Virus record (IMG/VR): IMGVR_UViG_3300032242_002636
Coordinates: 43,455-107,454 of that record
Reading direction: 5' to 3' (one strand)
Source of the DNA: a virus
DNA length: 64,000 bases
Of the stretch, positions 1 through 7,364 are shown one piece after another; the stretch's first letter is position 1, and every line of letters starts with the position of its first letter. A program made the position numbers and the translations under genes. The notes under the pieces were generated by a model. That model saw only the letters and a list, made by a program, of their open reading frames with translations, was not told where the DNA came from and did not search any database.

Positions 1-1
1 T

Positions 2-1897
2 ACTGATAGATGTTTTGCAGCCATACAAAACTCTTGGAAATCATTAGTTAAAATTTTTCAAGGTAATGTTTTTATAAAAGGACATGGTAATGTTAGTATA
101 AATGCTGGACATGATGTTCATGTAACTGCTCAAAATAAACAAGAAACTACATATGGTTCCAATAATACATATAATAGAGGTGGTGGAAATACTGTAAAGG
201 GTGAATTAAGCAAAGAACATAGTAAACAAGTAGACGAATATACACAACACTTAGAATCCATTGATAAAGCAAAAATGGATGCAATGAAAGCAACAAAAGC
301 AGAAAAAGTTGTATGCGCTAATTGTAATCAAGTTCACTTGGTGGATGATAAAAGTGATAATTGGAGTATTATTTTAGATGAAGTAAGAAAAAAGATAGAT
401 GGGATGCCGTATCTACAAGGTCCTTTTTCTGTTTTAAGATGGTTGGTTCAAAAGGTTTATGTAGCATTACATGGCACTAAAAGTAATATAGATCTTAATA
501 TGGGAAAAGGGTGCGGACCCGGATGTGATGCTGGACTTAGAGACGGATTATCTTTAAAATTTCAAGCTGGTGAGGAGGCTGCTAAGAAAGAAATGGAAAG
601 ATTGTCCGAAACAATGAATAAACTTACAGCAAATATGCCTAGTAATTCTTCTGGTGCAGAAGTACATGCACTAGGATATGCTTTTGTATTTGGACAACCA
701 TCTGTTCCTAAAAATGTTCCATATCAGAATCATGGTGATTATCATCAATTAGCAATGAATCTTAGAGTTTCTGATGCTCTTAGAAATAAATTAAGAGTAA
801 CAACAGAAGGAAATTGCAAAAGAATAGTTTATCACCCACCCGAAAGTTCACCTTTTGGTAATTTATTAATTAATATACAAAATAATTTTAAAATTACATC
901 AGGTAATAATGGTATGGATTTTATTTCTACTGGAGAAATTGCAATAAAAGGAGGTTCTGTTCATATTAATGGAAGTCAGGGAGAAGTTTCTTTAACCTCT
1001 GGAAATCTTACTACTATTGGTGGTGCAAACGTTTTAATATCTGCTGATAATAAATCAGGAGAATCGGGTGTCCATATAGATTCTAAACGCACTTATATAG
1101 GAGGTTCATTTAACGTAAACGGAGATTCTGCAATGTTAGGTTCATTAAGAGTCGATGGTGCTTTATCTGTAGATTATATTAATTGTCCTACTATGGCTGC
1201 GCCATCAACTATAAATGGTAATGATAATTTTGTAACTCATCATTCAAATTGGCAATATGTAGCAGGTGGTCTAAATGGTGCTAATCTTGCTTTAAAATTG
1301 GGAACAAAATTTGCATTACAACCTTGGATGTTAATGTTACCAACTGGTATATTAGAATTGTTTTTAGAACATTACAACATTGCAATGATGTCTCTTCCTA
1401 TAGAAATTCTTCCTACTGGTGTATTTTGGGGCTATAGTTGGGGAGTAGGAGTAGGAACCTGTGCTGGTTGGATTTGGAATTATCCACACAATCATACAAG
1501 AACACCTGAAGAACATGGACATGAAACACCAGTTCCTAATGGAGGATATTGGAGAAAATCATCTGGAGCAGGACAAGCAAATACTGCTGGTAATCCTGCA
1601 CCTACTCCTATACCAACAAGCGGTACATATCCAAAACCCGGACCTAGAACGTGGGGAGGTGGTTGTGGTGGTGGTGGTTTATATTCTAAGGTTCGTAATC
1701 AAAAATACGGAATCAATAGTGATGATGCATTTAACGGAGGAAATTATGTAACAACTACTGTAGTTAGAAATGCGGATGGTTCTATATACCCAACACCTGA
1801 TTTAACTTATAGATATGTTAAAGACAATGGTTCTAATGCCACTGTAGATACTAATACAGGTACTGTATCATATCCTCTCACAGGTATTAACTGTTAA
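2..1897 (+). CDS. Spike-like phage structural protein, 5' end outside window
   Basis: The reading frame is open from base 2, so the first visible ATG (275) is internal and at least 631 codons are present. The part before 275 (for example NVFIKGHGNVSINAGHDVHV) and residues around 900-1180 nt have the alternating short-strand, glycine and asparagine pattern of beta-helical spikes such as the C-terminal parts of T4 gp5 or VgrG proteins. Two cysteine pairs (CANC, and CGPGC near 510-525 nt) and a His/Glu-rich stretch near 1490-1530 nt could bind metal. A hydrophobic segment lies near 1320-1480 nt. A role as a baseplate or tail-tip puncturing protein is an inference; no enzymatic motif was seen. 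Its stop shares a TTAA tetramer with the convergent gene. Confidence 0.5.
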   Translation, partial: TDRCFAAIQNSWKSLVKIFQGNVFIKGHGNVSINAGHDVHVTAQNKQETTYGSNNTYNRGGGNTVKGELSKEHSKQVDEYTQHLESIDKAKMDAMKATKAEKVVCANCNQVHLVDDKSDNWSIILDEVRKKIDGMPYLQGPFSVLRWLVQKVYVALHGTKSNIDLNMGKGCGPGCDAGLRDGLSLKFQAGEEAAKKEMERLSETMNKLTANMPSNSSGAEVHALGYAFVFGQPSVPKNVPYQNHGDYHQLAMNLRVSDALRNKLRVTTEGNCKRIVYHPPESSPFGNLLINIQNNFKITSGNNGMDFISTGEIAIKGGSVHINGSQGEVSLTSGNLTTIGGANVLISADNKSGESGVHIDSKRTYIGGSFNVNGDSAMLGSLRVDGALSVDYINCPTMAAPSTINGNDNFVTHHSNWQYVAGGLNGANLALKLGTKFALQPWMLMLPTGILELFLEHYNIAMMSLPIEILPTGVFWGYSWGVGVGTCAGWIWNYPHNHTRTPEEHGHETPVPNGGYWRKSSGAGQANTAGNPAPTPIPTSGTYPKPGPRTWGGGCGGGGLYSKVRNQKYGINSDDAFNGGNYVTTTVVRNADGSIYPTPDLTYRYVKDNGSNATVDTNTGTVSYPLTGINC

Positions 1898-2622
1898 GAA
1901 GATTGATTGAAAATCATAGGAGTACTTTTTAATAAAGCTAAAAAGTCTTTAGGCTCATCAGTAGTATCTATGATATTATTATCGTTTACATCACTTTCTG
2001 TTAAAGGAATTTGTAAAGAAGATGAAATATAATTCTTTTGATCATAGAAATATTTAAAATATACATTAGAACTATTTGCTTTTTTTAACTTTATTACAAA
2101 TTGATTAACAAAAAGCATATCATATAAAATAGCAGTCCATCCATTGTTTAAATAATTAACATTTAAAAAATTAACAAAAGCATCTGCTTCTGCTATTAAT
2201 GCATTATTGAAAGATGTTTTAGTAAATTCTTCAACTTCTTTAGGTTTAATAACTTCAATATTAACTCCGGGTTTACAATTAACAGAAGCCTTTACAATAG
2301 GATTTCCATCACTATCACATATATAGTTATTAATAATTTGACAACCTCCTGCATCTACTACTTCTTGATATGCTAATTGACGAGGAAGAAATGTATCAAA
2401 CATAGCTTTTGTTGCTACATTTAAAGGATATCTAGGATCTCCTGATCCTTTAAAATTATCAGGATCAAATGGATATGTTGGAATATCTATAGGATTATTT
2501 CTAACCCATCCATCCCATGAATCATTTCCTGCTGCATTTGCCATATCAGATACAAATTGTTTGGCATTAAATTTAAGAGGATCTGCTGTAGCAGAGGGCC
2601 AACTTGTTGATAAATTATTCAT
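1894..2622 (-). CDS. Hypothetical protein, 242 aa
   Basis: I do not recognise this protein. It is soluble in appearance, with a Trp/Asn/Pro-rich N-terminal third (DSWDGWVRNNP) and a Lys/Phe/Tyr-rich C-terminal half, and without signal peptide or membrane segment. It is the last gene of the long leftward block that includes gp32 and gp45, starting 4 bases after the upstream gene stops. Its stop codon shares the palindrome TTAA with the convergent spike-like gene, leaving no room for a terminator. Function unknown. Confidence 0.6.
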   Translation of the reverse strand: MNNLSTSWPSATADPLKFNAKQFVSDMANAAGNDSWDGWVRNNPIDIPTYPFDPDNFKGSGDPRYPLNVATKAMFDTFLPRQLAYQEVVDAGGCQIINNYICDSDGNPIVKASVNCKPGVNIEVIKPKEVEEFTKTSFNNALIAEADAFVNFLNVNYLNNGWTAILYDMLFVNQFVIKLKKANSSNVYFKYFYDQKNYISSSLQIPLTESDVNDNNIIDTTDEPKDFLALLKSTPMIFNQSS

Positions 2623-2626
2623 ATAA

Positions 2627-3031
2627 TTAATTATCCTCCTCGTCTATATCTAGGAAGTTTTCATGCTGCTGCTTAAGGAATATTGTCTTAAGAAATTCCA
2701 TCATAGCATCACGATCTTTGGCATTTTTAAAGTGCTGAATTATGGTTCTATCTCCTTGTGTACTATATCCAAAAAGAATATAAGCATCCAGATATTCAGT
2801 TATAATTGACTTCAGAATATTTAAATCCCTCATGACAATCTTATTGTCTTGATAATTTTTCTTAAGCCAAATATCTAAAGCCTTTTCTAGCTCTAGGTTA
2901 TTAAGAGAAGAAAATACCTTTTCCCTAATCTCCCCTAAAGAAGGTTCTTCTATAGGAGCTTGTAATCCTGTGGAGGATAGAGAAGGGACAGAAGTATTTT
3001 TCTTTATTGTTCTTTTTTTAGGCTCCGACAT
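2627..3031 (-). CDS. Hypothetical small protein, 134 aa
   Basis: The start at 3031 (MSEPKKRTIKK) is chosen because extending to 3169 would run deep into the upstream 107-residue gene; with this start the two overlap by only 14 bases. The N-terminal 30 residues are basic and Ser/Thr/Pro-rich, probably disordered. The rest is predicted helical and ends in an acidic tail (DIDEEDN). Position downstream of the sliding clamp gene suggests a replication or transcription accessory role, but no motif supports one. A gp33-like coactivator was considered; I see no convincing match. Confidence 0.6.
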   Translation of the reverse strand: MSEPKKRTIKKNTSVPSLSSTGLQAPIEEPSLGEIREKVFSSLNNLELEKALDIWLKKNYQDNKIVMRDLNILKSIITEYLDAYILFGYSTQGDRTIIQHFKNAKDRDAMMEFLKTIFLKQQHENFLDIDEEDN

Positions 3032-3341
3032 AAGTTGAGGCTTTGTTATTAATGCCAAACTTAACAAGGTATTCAATAACAACCTCAATGGAGCTAGTCT
3101 TGATCTTAAAACGATCTGGAATGAACTGTCCTCCGTCATGCAGTTCGAAGTATTCCTCACCCATTTCATTATGATTATTATAACAAGTGATGATTACCGA
3201 TGCTACATTAGGATCTACTACTACAGTCCAACTACGAGGATCTGTATAAGCATATTCACCGAATAGTTTATCTACTACATAACCGCTGTCACGAAGACGC
3301 TTAATAAAGTAGCTGCATGTTGTTATTTTATTCTTTGACAT
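3018..3341 (-). CDS. Conserved-looking hypothetical protein, 107 aa
   Basis: A compact alpha/beta protein opening with a Cys-containing helix (YFIKRLRDSGYVVDKLF) followed by strands (SWTVVVDPNVASVIITCY). The style resembles small conserved proteins of T4-like phages, but I cannot name a function. It lies 25 bases downstream of the gp45 clamp gene in the same direction. A TAAATA-like box (minus strand, 3349-3356) ends 7 bases before the start and may allow separate late expression. No membrane segment or enzymatic motif was seen. Confidence 0.65.
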   Translation of the reverse strand: MSKNKITTCSYFIKRLRDSGYVVDKLFGEYAYTDPRSWTVVVDPNVASVIITCYNNHNEMGEEYFELHDGGQFIPDRFKIKTSSIEVVIEYLVKFGINNKASTYVGA

Positions 3342-3366
3342 ATCGTTTTTATTTATTGAAATGTTT

Positions 3367-4119
3367 TTATTTTACAAGTGCAGAAACAATATACTTTAAT
3401 TCAACATCACTATCATCTTTATTCTGAAATACAAATACTTTATACTGATTATTGATCTTTACCTTTACATCATTGCGACATGTAGCAAGATTCTTGAATA
3501 CTTCAGTATTAATAGGAAGTGCTTCAGGAATTGGTTGACCATCAAATTCTTCAGATATTTTTAAAGTAATATTATCAACATTCTGTAGTGTATGATCATT
3601 AATTTCAGCACATATTCTTCCTTCACTGGTATAGAAATAAATCTTAGTAAGATCGGATGCAAATGCATATCCAGCCATGATTTGTTTGAGTTTTGCAGTT
3701 GTTATAGAAAATTCTGTATCAAAGTTTAATTGTGCAATTTTACTGATATTAACAGGACATTCCCTAACAACAGTATCATCAACAAGATGATATTTAAAAT
3801 GAGTATTTTCATTATCAGGAGCTTTATTAAGACACTTGATGTTATTATGATTTAATTCTATAGAAAATTCACCATTGTCACCCAAGCATTCAAGACCAGA
3901 TAAAAGCTTCTTGATACTAATAATGTTCAGTCTGATAGGCTTTTCAATCTTAAGAGGAAGTTTAATCCTAGCATATAAGATTACTGTATTATCAGGTGAT
4001 GAACAGATAGTATAAAGACCTTCTGTATCAGTCTTTAATACACAACTCTCTGAGAGTCTGTTTACAGGCTTCAAAAGCTTTTCTAAAAAAACCTTTGGGA
4101 TAGGGATTAATTCACTCAT
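3367..4119 (-). CDS. gp45: Sliding clamp (DNA polymerase processivity factor), gp45-like
   Basis: At 250 residues it is close to T4 gp45 (228), the trimeric ring that holds the replicative polymerase on DNA and, in T4, also activates late transcription with gp55 and gp33. The sequence shows the repetitive strand-rich pattern of clamps, including KIYFYTSEGRICAEINDHT and a phage-clamp-like FKYHLVDDTVVRECPVNIS. There is no enzymatic motif, as expected. It overlaps the upstream gene by 8 bases and is co-oriented with gp32. The clamp loader genes are elsewhere (gp44 at 62.5 kb, gp62-like at 43.2 kb). Assignment rests on recognised pattern and context. Confidence 0.8.
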   Translation of the reverse strand: MSELIPIPKVFLEKLLKPVNRLSESCVLKTDTEGLYTICSSPDNTVILYARIKLPLKIEKPIRLNIISIKKLLSGLECLGDNGEFSIELNHNNIKCLNKAPDNENTHFKYHLVDDTVVRECPVNISKIAQLNFDTEFSITTAKLKQIMAGYAFASDLTKIYFYTSEGRICAEINDHTLQNVDNITLKISEEFDGQPIPEALPINTEVFKNLATCRNDVKVKINNQYKVFVFQNKDDSDVELKYIVSALVK

Positions 4120-4573
4120 ATTTGGTTAGTTTGCTATTTTGAAGTAATTTTAGCATACCAGCCAATGTTTTGTCGATATTTTTTAGAGAATTTCTGATAC
4201 TATCCACATCACTGCGACTAATCAATACCTCTCCACTATCCTTTCTAATCTTTAAAGGAGCCTGTGGGTGCGCTACAGACGCAGGGAGAGGCGTTCCTAC
4301 TAATGGAGCATGAGCATTGATGGGTTCTGGAATCGACTGCAAAGCCAATTCATTAACACCTTCATAAGCTTTTCTCACATCAGCAGGAACTTCTGCCTCA
4401 AAAGAAGTTTTTTGAATCTGCTGTCCAACAAGAGGAGCAACAAAATTCTGCATATTGATTTTGTTTGCACTATTATTAGAACGCTCGACAGTTAATGAAT
4501 CCACACCGCTTAAGTGTGAACCAACCATTCTGGCAAGCATTGCTGCTTCAATAACTTCTTCTCTATTCTGCAT
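4112..4573 (-). CDS. Hypothetical protein between gp32 and gp45, 153 aa
   Basis: Not recognised. The N-terminal part (EEVIEAAMLARMVGSHLSG) and C-terminal part (DVDSIRNSLKNIDKTLAGMLKLLQ) look helical and possibly coiled-coil. They flank a Pro/Ala-rich middle (residues about 80-105) likely to be a flexible linker. It starts 2 bases from the gp32 stop and overlaps the clamp gene by 8 bases, so it is translationally coupled to both. A role linked to gp32 or gp45 is plausible from position only. Confidence 0.6.
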   Translation of the reverse strand: MQNREEVIEAAMLARMVGSHLSGVDSLTVERSNNSANKINMQNFVAPLVGQQIQKTSFEAEVPADVRKAYEGVNELALQSIPEPINAHAPLVGTPLPASVAHPQAPLKIRKDSGEVLISRSDVDSIRNSLKNIDKTLAGMLKLLQNSKLTKYE

Positions 4574-4574
4574 T

Positions 4575-5435
4575 TTAGAGATCCTTCAGGATATCTTGGA
4601 TTCTATCGTCCTGTGCTTGTGCTTCTGTAAGCTCTTCCTTCTCAGAAGAAACAGAAGATGTCTTGTTGACGATGGGAGCAACGTACTCCTCTTCTTCCTT
4701 ATAAGAAGTAGGAACAGAAGTCTCAGAAACTTCCTCACCCAAGAAGTGAACCTTCAGCATCTTGGAGATTTCGTCTCTAGTCTTGTGTTCAAAGACACCA
4801 TCAAGATCCTTTGCAGATGCATAGATCTCTTCGACATTATCAACACCTTCCAGTGCTGAAGGAGACATGAACTTAGAAGCTGTGTAGGTAGGATAACCAC
4901 CTTCATTCGACTCTACCTTAATACGAAGACTGCATCCCTTCTCAGAAAGATCAAAGATCTTGGAACCAAACTCTTCAGCATCATCACCATTTATGGCTTC
5001 AGAAATAATCTTGAAGAGTTGCTTACCAAAGCGAAGAACCTTGGTCTGTCCCTGATTATCGGGATTGGTAGGATCTTTAACAACATAAGCGTTGCAAAGC
5101 CAACTTTCGTTTCTCTTCAGAGGCTTGATGCGCTCAATCTCACCTTCATTCTTGGTGTTATAAATCTTGGAACGATACTCATCAATAGGGCATCCCTCTC
5201 CATATGTATTAGGACAGAGGACAGAAACCAACTGATTAGTGATGACACTCTTCCAGATATGATGGAAATAGTGGAATAGAGTTCTCTCTGGATTCTCAAG
5301 ATTTGGAATCAGACGAACTACATATGTATTTCCGATCTCAAGCTTCATGAAATCACGATAGCCAGCATTATCGGAGGTTGTCTTCTTGTTAAGAGCCTCT
5401 TTAATAGACTCGAATAGGTTGTTTGTATACTTCAT
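4575..5435 (-). CDS. gp32: Single-stranded DNA-binding protein, gp32-like
   Basis: This is the T4-type ssDNA-binding protein that coats single strands in replication and recombination. The OB-fold core shows the family pattern around W60-W115 (NESWLCNAYVVKDPTNPDNQG then KVLRFGKQLFKII). An acidic C-terminal region ends IQDILKDL, matching the DDLLNDL-type tail of T4 gp32 that contacts partner proteins. T4 gp32 binds zinc with one His and three Cys. Here C74, C82 and nearby H55/H58/H59 are present, but the last ligand of the CPxC pair is Asp (CPID, residues 82-85). Length 286 versus 301 in T4. It has its own promoter and an unusual A/C-rich leader. Confidence 0.9.
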   Translation of the reverse strand: MKYTNNLFESIKEALNKKTTSDNAGYRDFMKLEIGNTYVVRLIPNLENPERTLFHYFHHIWKSVITNQLVSVLCPNTYGEGCPIDEYRSKIYNTKNEGEIERIKPLKRNESWLCNAYVVKDPTNPDNQGQTKVLRFGKQLFKIISEAINGDDAEEFGSKIFDLSEKGCSLRIKVESNEGGYPTYTASKFMSPSALEGVDNVEEIYASAKDLDGVFEHKTRDEISKMLKVHFLGEEVSETSVPTSYKEEEEYVAPIVNKTSSVSSEKEELTEAQAQDDRIQDILKDL

Positions 5436-5478
5436 AATTTAGTTTTGTTTGTTTTTGTTTGTTTTTGTTTTCTATGCT
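5436..5478 (-). promoter_or_regulatory. A/C-repeat leader of gp32 mRNA, candidate autogenous operator
   Basis: Between the predicted transcription start near 5478 and the gp32 ATG, the mRNA strand is made of repeated AAACAAAAAC/AAACA units with almost no potential for secondary structure. T4 gp32 represses its own translation by coating an unstructured leader, so this tract is a natural candidate for the same control. The composition is seen directly; the function is inferred. Confidence 0.5.
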
Positions 5479-5484
5479 TCTAAT

Positions 5485-5513
5485 ATAATAGCTCAAACTG
5501 ACGCAGTTTGCAA
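5485..5513 (-). promoter_or_regulatory. Sigma70-like promoter of gp32
   Basis: On the minus strand, TTGCAA (5513-5508) and TATTAT (5490-5485) are separated by 17 bases. The predicted start lies about 43 bases before the gp32 ATG, in contrast to most other early promoters here, which abut the start codon. Confidence 0.5.
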
Positions 5514-6149
5514 CTCTTTTTTTAGAAATTCTTTTATTTTCTTAATAGCCTCTTTTACAAGAGTTTTTGTCTTTTCACTAGTATAGTAGCGTGTTTTATA
5601 AGAATCAATTCGATCAAAAAAGTCACCAGACCAGATTATTCTTTCCTCTTCATTCATCATTCTAAATCGATCTAGATTACCAAGACCAATCAAAGCATAA
5701 GGATTTACATTATGCTCTCTATAATGCTGCATCCATGTAGGCATTGATCTGATTTTATGGTTTAAATAGTCATCAAGCTGTATTCTATTTTTTAAACAGA
5801 ACATAGCAATGTAGTGAAAACTCTCTTTGATTTTATCCAATTGCTTTTCAGGAGACTCGTCTTCTCTTTTCTTCATAGCAAGAGAATATGCTCTGATTGC
5901 TGGTCTAGTTATAAAGAATTGGATAGGGGGACAATCTTCGTCTGGATGTAGCTCTCTAGGTGCTCCAAAAAAATCATCAGGAGTTATATGAGGAAACTTT
6001 GAGAAAAATGCATTTAGTTTACGCAGTTGAACTACCAGAGTAGGACTTATGTTTGAGAAGTCCTTTCTAGGTTGATACGGTAGTCCATTACGGAAATACT
6101 TTAAGAAACAATTGTATATGTTCTTTTCTTGCTGTGAAATATTGCTCAA
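5493..6149 (-). CDS. Possible helicase loader, gp59-like
   Basis: At 218 residues and immediately upstream of gp32 in the same direction, it matches T4 gp59 (217 aa, next to gene 32) in length and position. gp59 places the gp41 helicase onto gp32-coated DNA. The C-terminal half (YIAMFCLKNRIQLDDYLNH, then WMQHYREHNVNPYALIG) is helical and resembles gp59-type proteins loosely; no diagnostic motif exists. The start is TTG at 6149, overlapping the upstream TGA as TTGA; no ATG occurs until about residue 90. An unrelated conserved protein is the alternative. Confidence 0.45.
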   Translation of the reverse strand: MSNISQQEKNIYNCFLKYFRNGLPYQPRKDFSNISPTLVVQLRKLNAFFSKFPHITPDDFFGAPRELHPDEDCPPIQFFITRPAIRAYSLAMKKREDESPEKQLDKIKESFHYIAMFCLKNRIQLDDYLNHKIRSMPTWMQHYREHNVNPYALIGLGNLDRFRMMNEEERIIWSGDFFDRIDSYKTRYYTSEKTKTLVKEAIKKIKEFLKKELQTASV

Positions 6150-6454
6150 GGATTGTCGGAAGTTTTTTTGTTAAGTTTTGATCTGAAAATTTTCTTATAG
6201 ATATTGGGTGTGCTACTAAGATAAGCCTTTATTACGTTTTGTAAATTATTTTCTCCTAAAAGTTCAAAATAAATTTTCTGTGTCTTCTTATCTTCTATCA
6301 GGAACTTTAAGAAGTTCAAGAAATTAAATTTCTTTTTTCTGGATATACAGACAAAAGAACCGAATTTAAGAGTAATATCCTCAAATTCGGATAAATCAAA
6401 TACGTTTGATGGGTTTACGATTTCTTCTACTTGTTGTGTGGATGTGATGATCAT
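6146..6454 (-). CDS. Hypothetical small basic protein, 102 aa
   Basis: Not recognised. An acidic beginning (NVFDLSEFEDITLKFGSF) is followed by a Lys/Phe-rich helical region and a strongly basic C-terminus (KIFRSKLNKKTSDNP). It is wedged between the DHH phosphoesterase gene (4-base overlap) and the gp59-like gene (TTGA overlap), so it is co-translated with replication genes. No metal-binding or catalytic motif was seen. Confidence 0.55.
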   Translation of the reverse strand: MIITSTQQVEEIVNPSNVFDLSEFEDITLKFGSFVCISRKKKFNFLNFLKFLIEDKKTQKIYFELLGENNLQNVIKAYLSSTPNIYKKIFRSKLNKKTSDNP

Positions 6455-7338
6455 AGTGGTTTTAAATTCTTTGTTATCTCCATGAATATAGGAGTTATCT
6501 TTCCTGCTGAAGCATTCGGATGTCCTCCTCCTTCACAGACTTTTTCAGCAAAAGCACCACAATCAATAGGATTTTCTTGGGTGCATTGTCTTATGGAAAC
6601 TTTTTCATTCTTTACATTGATAAAGAAAAATAGGTCAGGAGAATACTTTTTAATCAGAATCTCCATAACCTGTGGAACTATACGTTCTACCATAGCCGCA
6701 CAGGTTTTTTTTACCTTTCCACCGATGTTTATCTCACCATAATAGACAGGAATCTTTGATGCTTCATCAGCTGCTTCTTTTTTAATAAAGGCTATGGCTC
6801 TCTTTTGCTTATCGGTAAATGGTTTCCATCCATTATAGTAATCTTTTATGAAATCAGAGAATCTATTCTGATATTCACTCCAGAATAAAATATTCAGATC
6901 ATATGAATAAGGAATCTGTAACTTATAAGAATCAAAGTCATCAATGATGGCAACAAGTGTTTTCTGTGCTTCTGTTGCTGTGATGGTTTCTTTGAATAAT
7001 TTATAGGTTAAAAGTGTATTTGATGAATATTCCTTGTATAAGATTTTAGCCTTTTTAAACTTTTCTACAAAGGTTTCAGAAGATTTATGATGGTCTATGA
7101 ATGTTATATGTGACTGATCAAGTTCAGGTAGAAATTCTTCCCTTAAACCCAAATCTAACACAAAAGTCTCTGATGGATTATGAGTATTTGTAATCTCCCT
7201 TTTCAGTTTTGGGATCTCCATATTAGAAATAGGAGTATACTGAAATGAGTCTTCCTGTGGTTTGCTCCACATATAAGCCAGAATACTTCCTGCTCCGTCT
7301 AGATCATTGTGAGAGAATAAATGGTGACATTTTGCCAT
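6451..7338 (-). CDS. DHH-family phosphoesterase (NrnA/RecJ-like)
   Basis: Motifs of the DHH superfamily appear in order: SHNDLDGAG (residues 9-17, motif I), VLDLG (60-64, motif II), IDHHKS (81-86, the DHH motif), IIDDFD (131-136), and a C-terminal DHHA1-type GGGHPNASAG near 270-279. These bind Mn2+ in enzymes that hydrolyse short RNAs, pAp or ssDNA. Length 295 fits the compact NrnA type rather than full RecJ. Placement among gp41, gp59-like and gp32 suggests a role in nucleotide recycling or primer/end processing, but the substrate cannot be told from sequence. Motif I is NDLDG instead of the more usual DxDG. Confidence 0.85.
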   Translation of the reverse strand: MAKCHHLFSHNDLDGAGSILAYMWSKPQEDSFQYTPISNMEIPKLKREITNTHNPSETFVLDLGLREEFLPELDQSHITFIDHHKSSETFVEKFKKAKILYKEYSSNTLLTYKLFKETITATEAQKTLVAIIDDFDSYKLQIPYSYDLNILFWSEYQNRFSDFIKDYYNGWKPFTDKQKRAIAFIKKEAADEASKIPVYYGEINIGGKVKKTCAAMVERIVPQVMEILIKKYSPDLFFFINVKNEKVSIRQCTQENPIDCGAFAEKVCEGGGHPNASAGKITPIFMEITKNLKPL

Positions 7339-7364
7339 ATGGTGTACTATTTACAGAGATACTA

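Noticed and set aside
2627-3031. gp33 late coactivator
   Set aside because: Neighbourhood to gp45 fits, but the C-terminus lacks a clear hydrophobic clamp-binding motif and the body does not resemble gp33.
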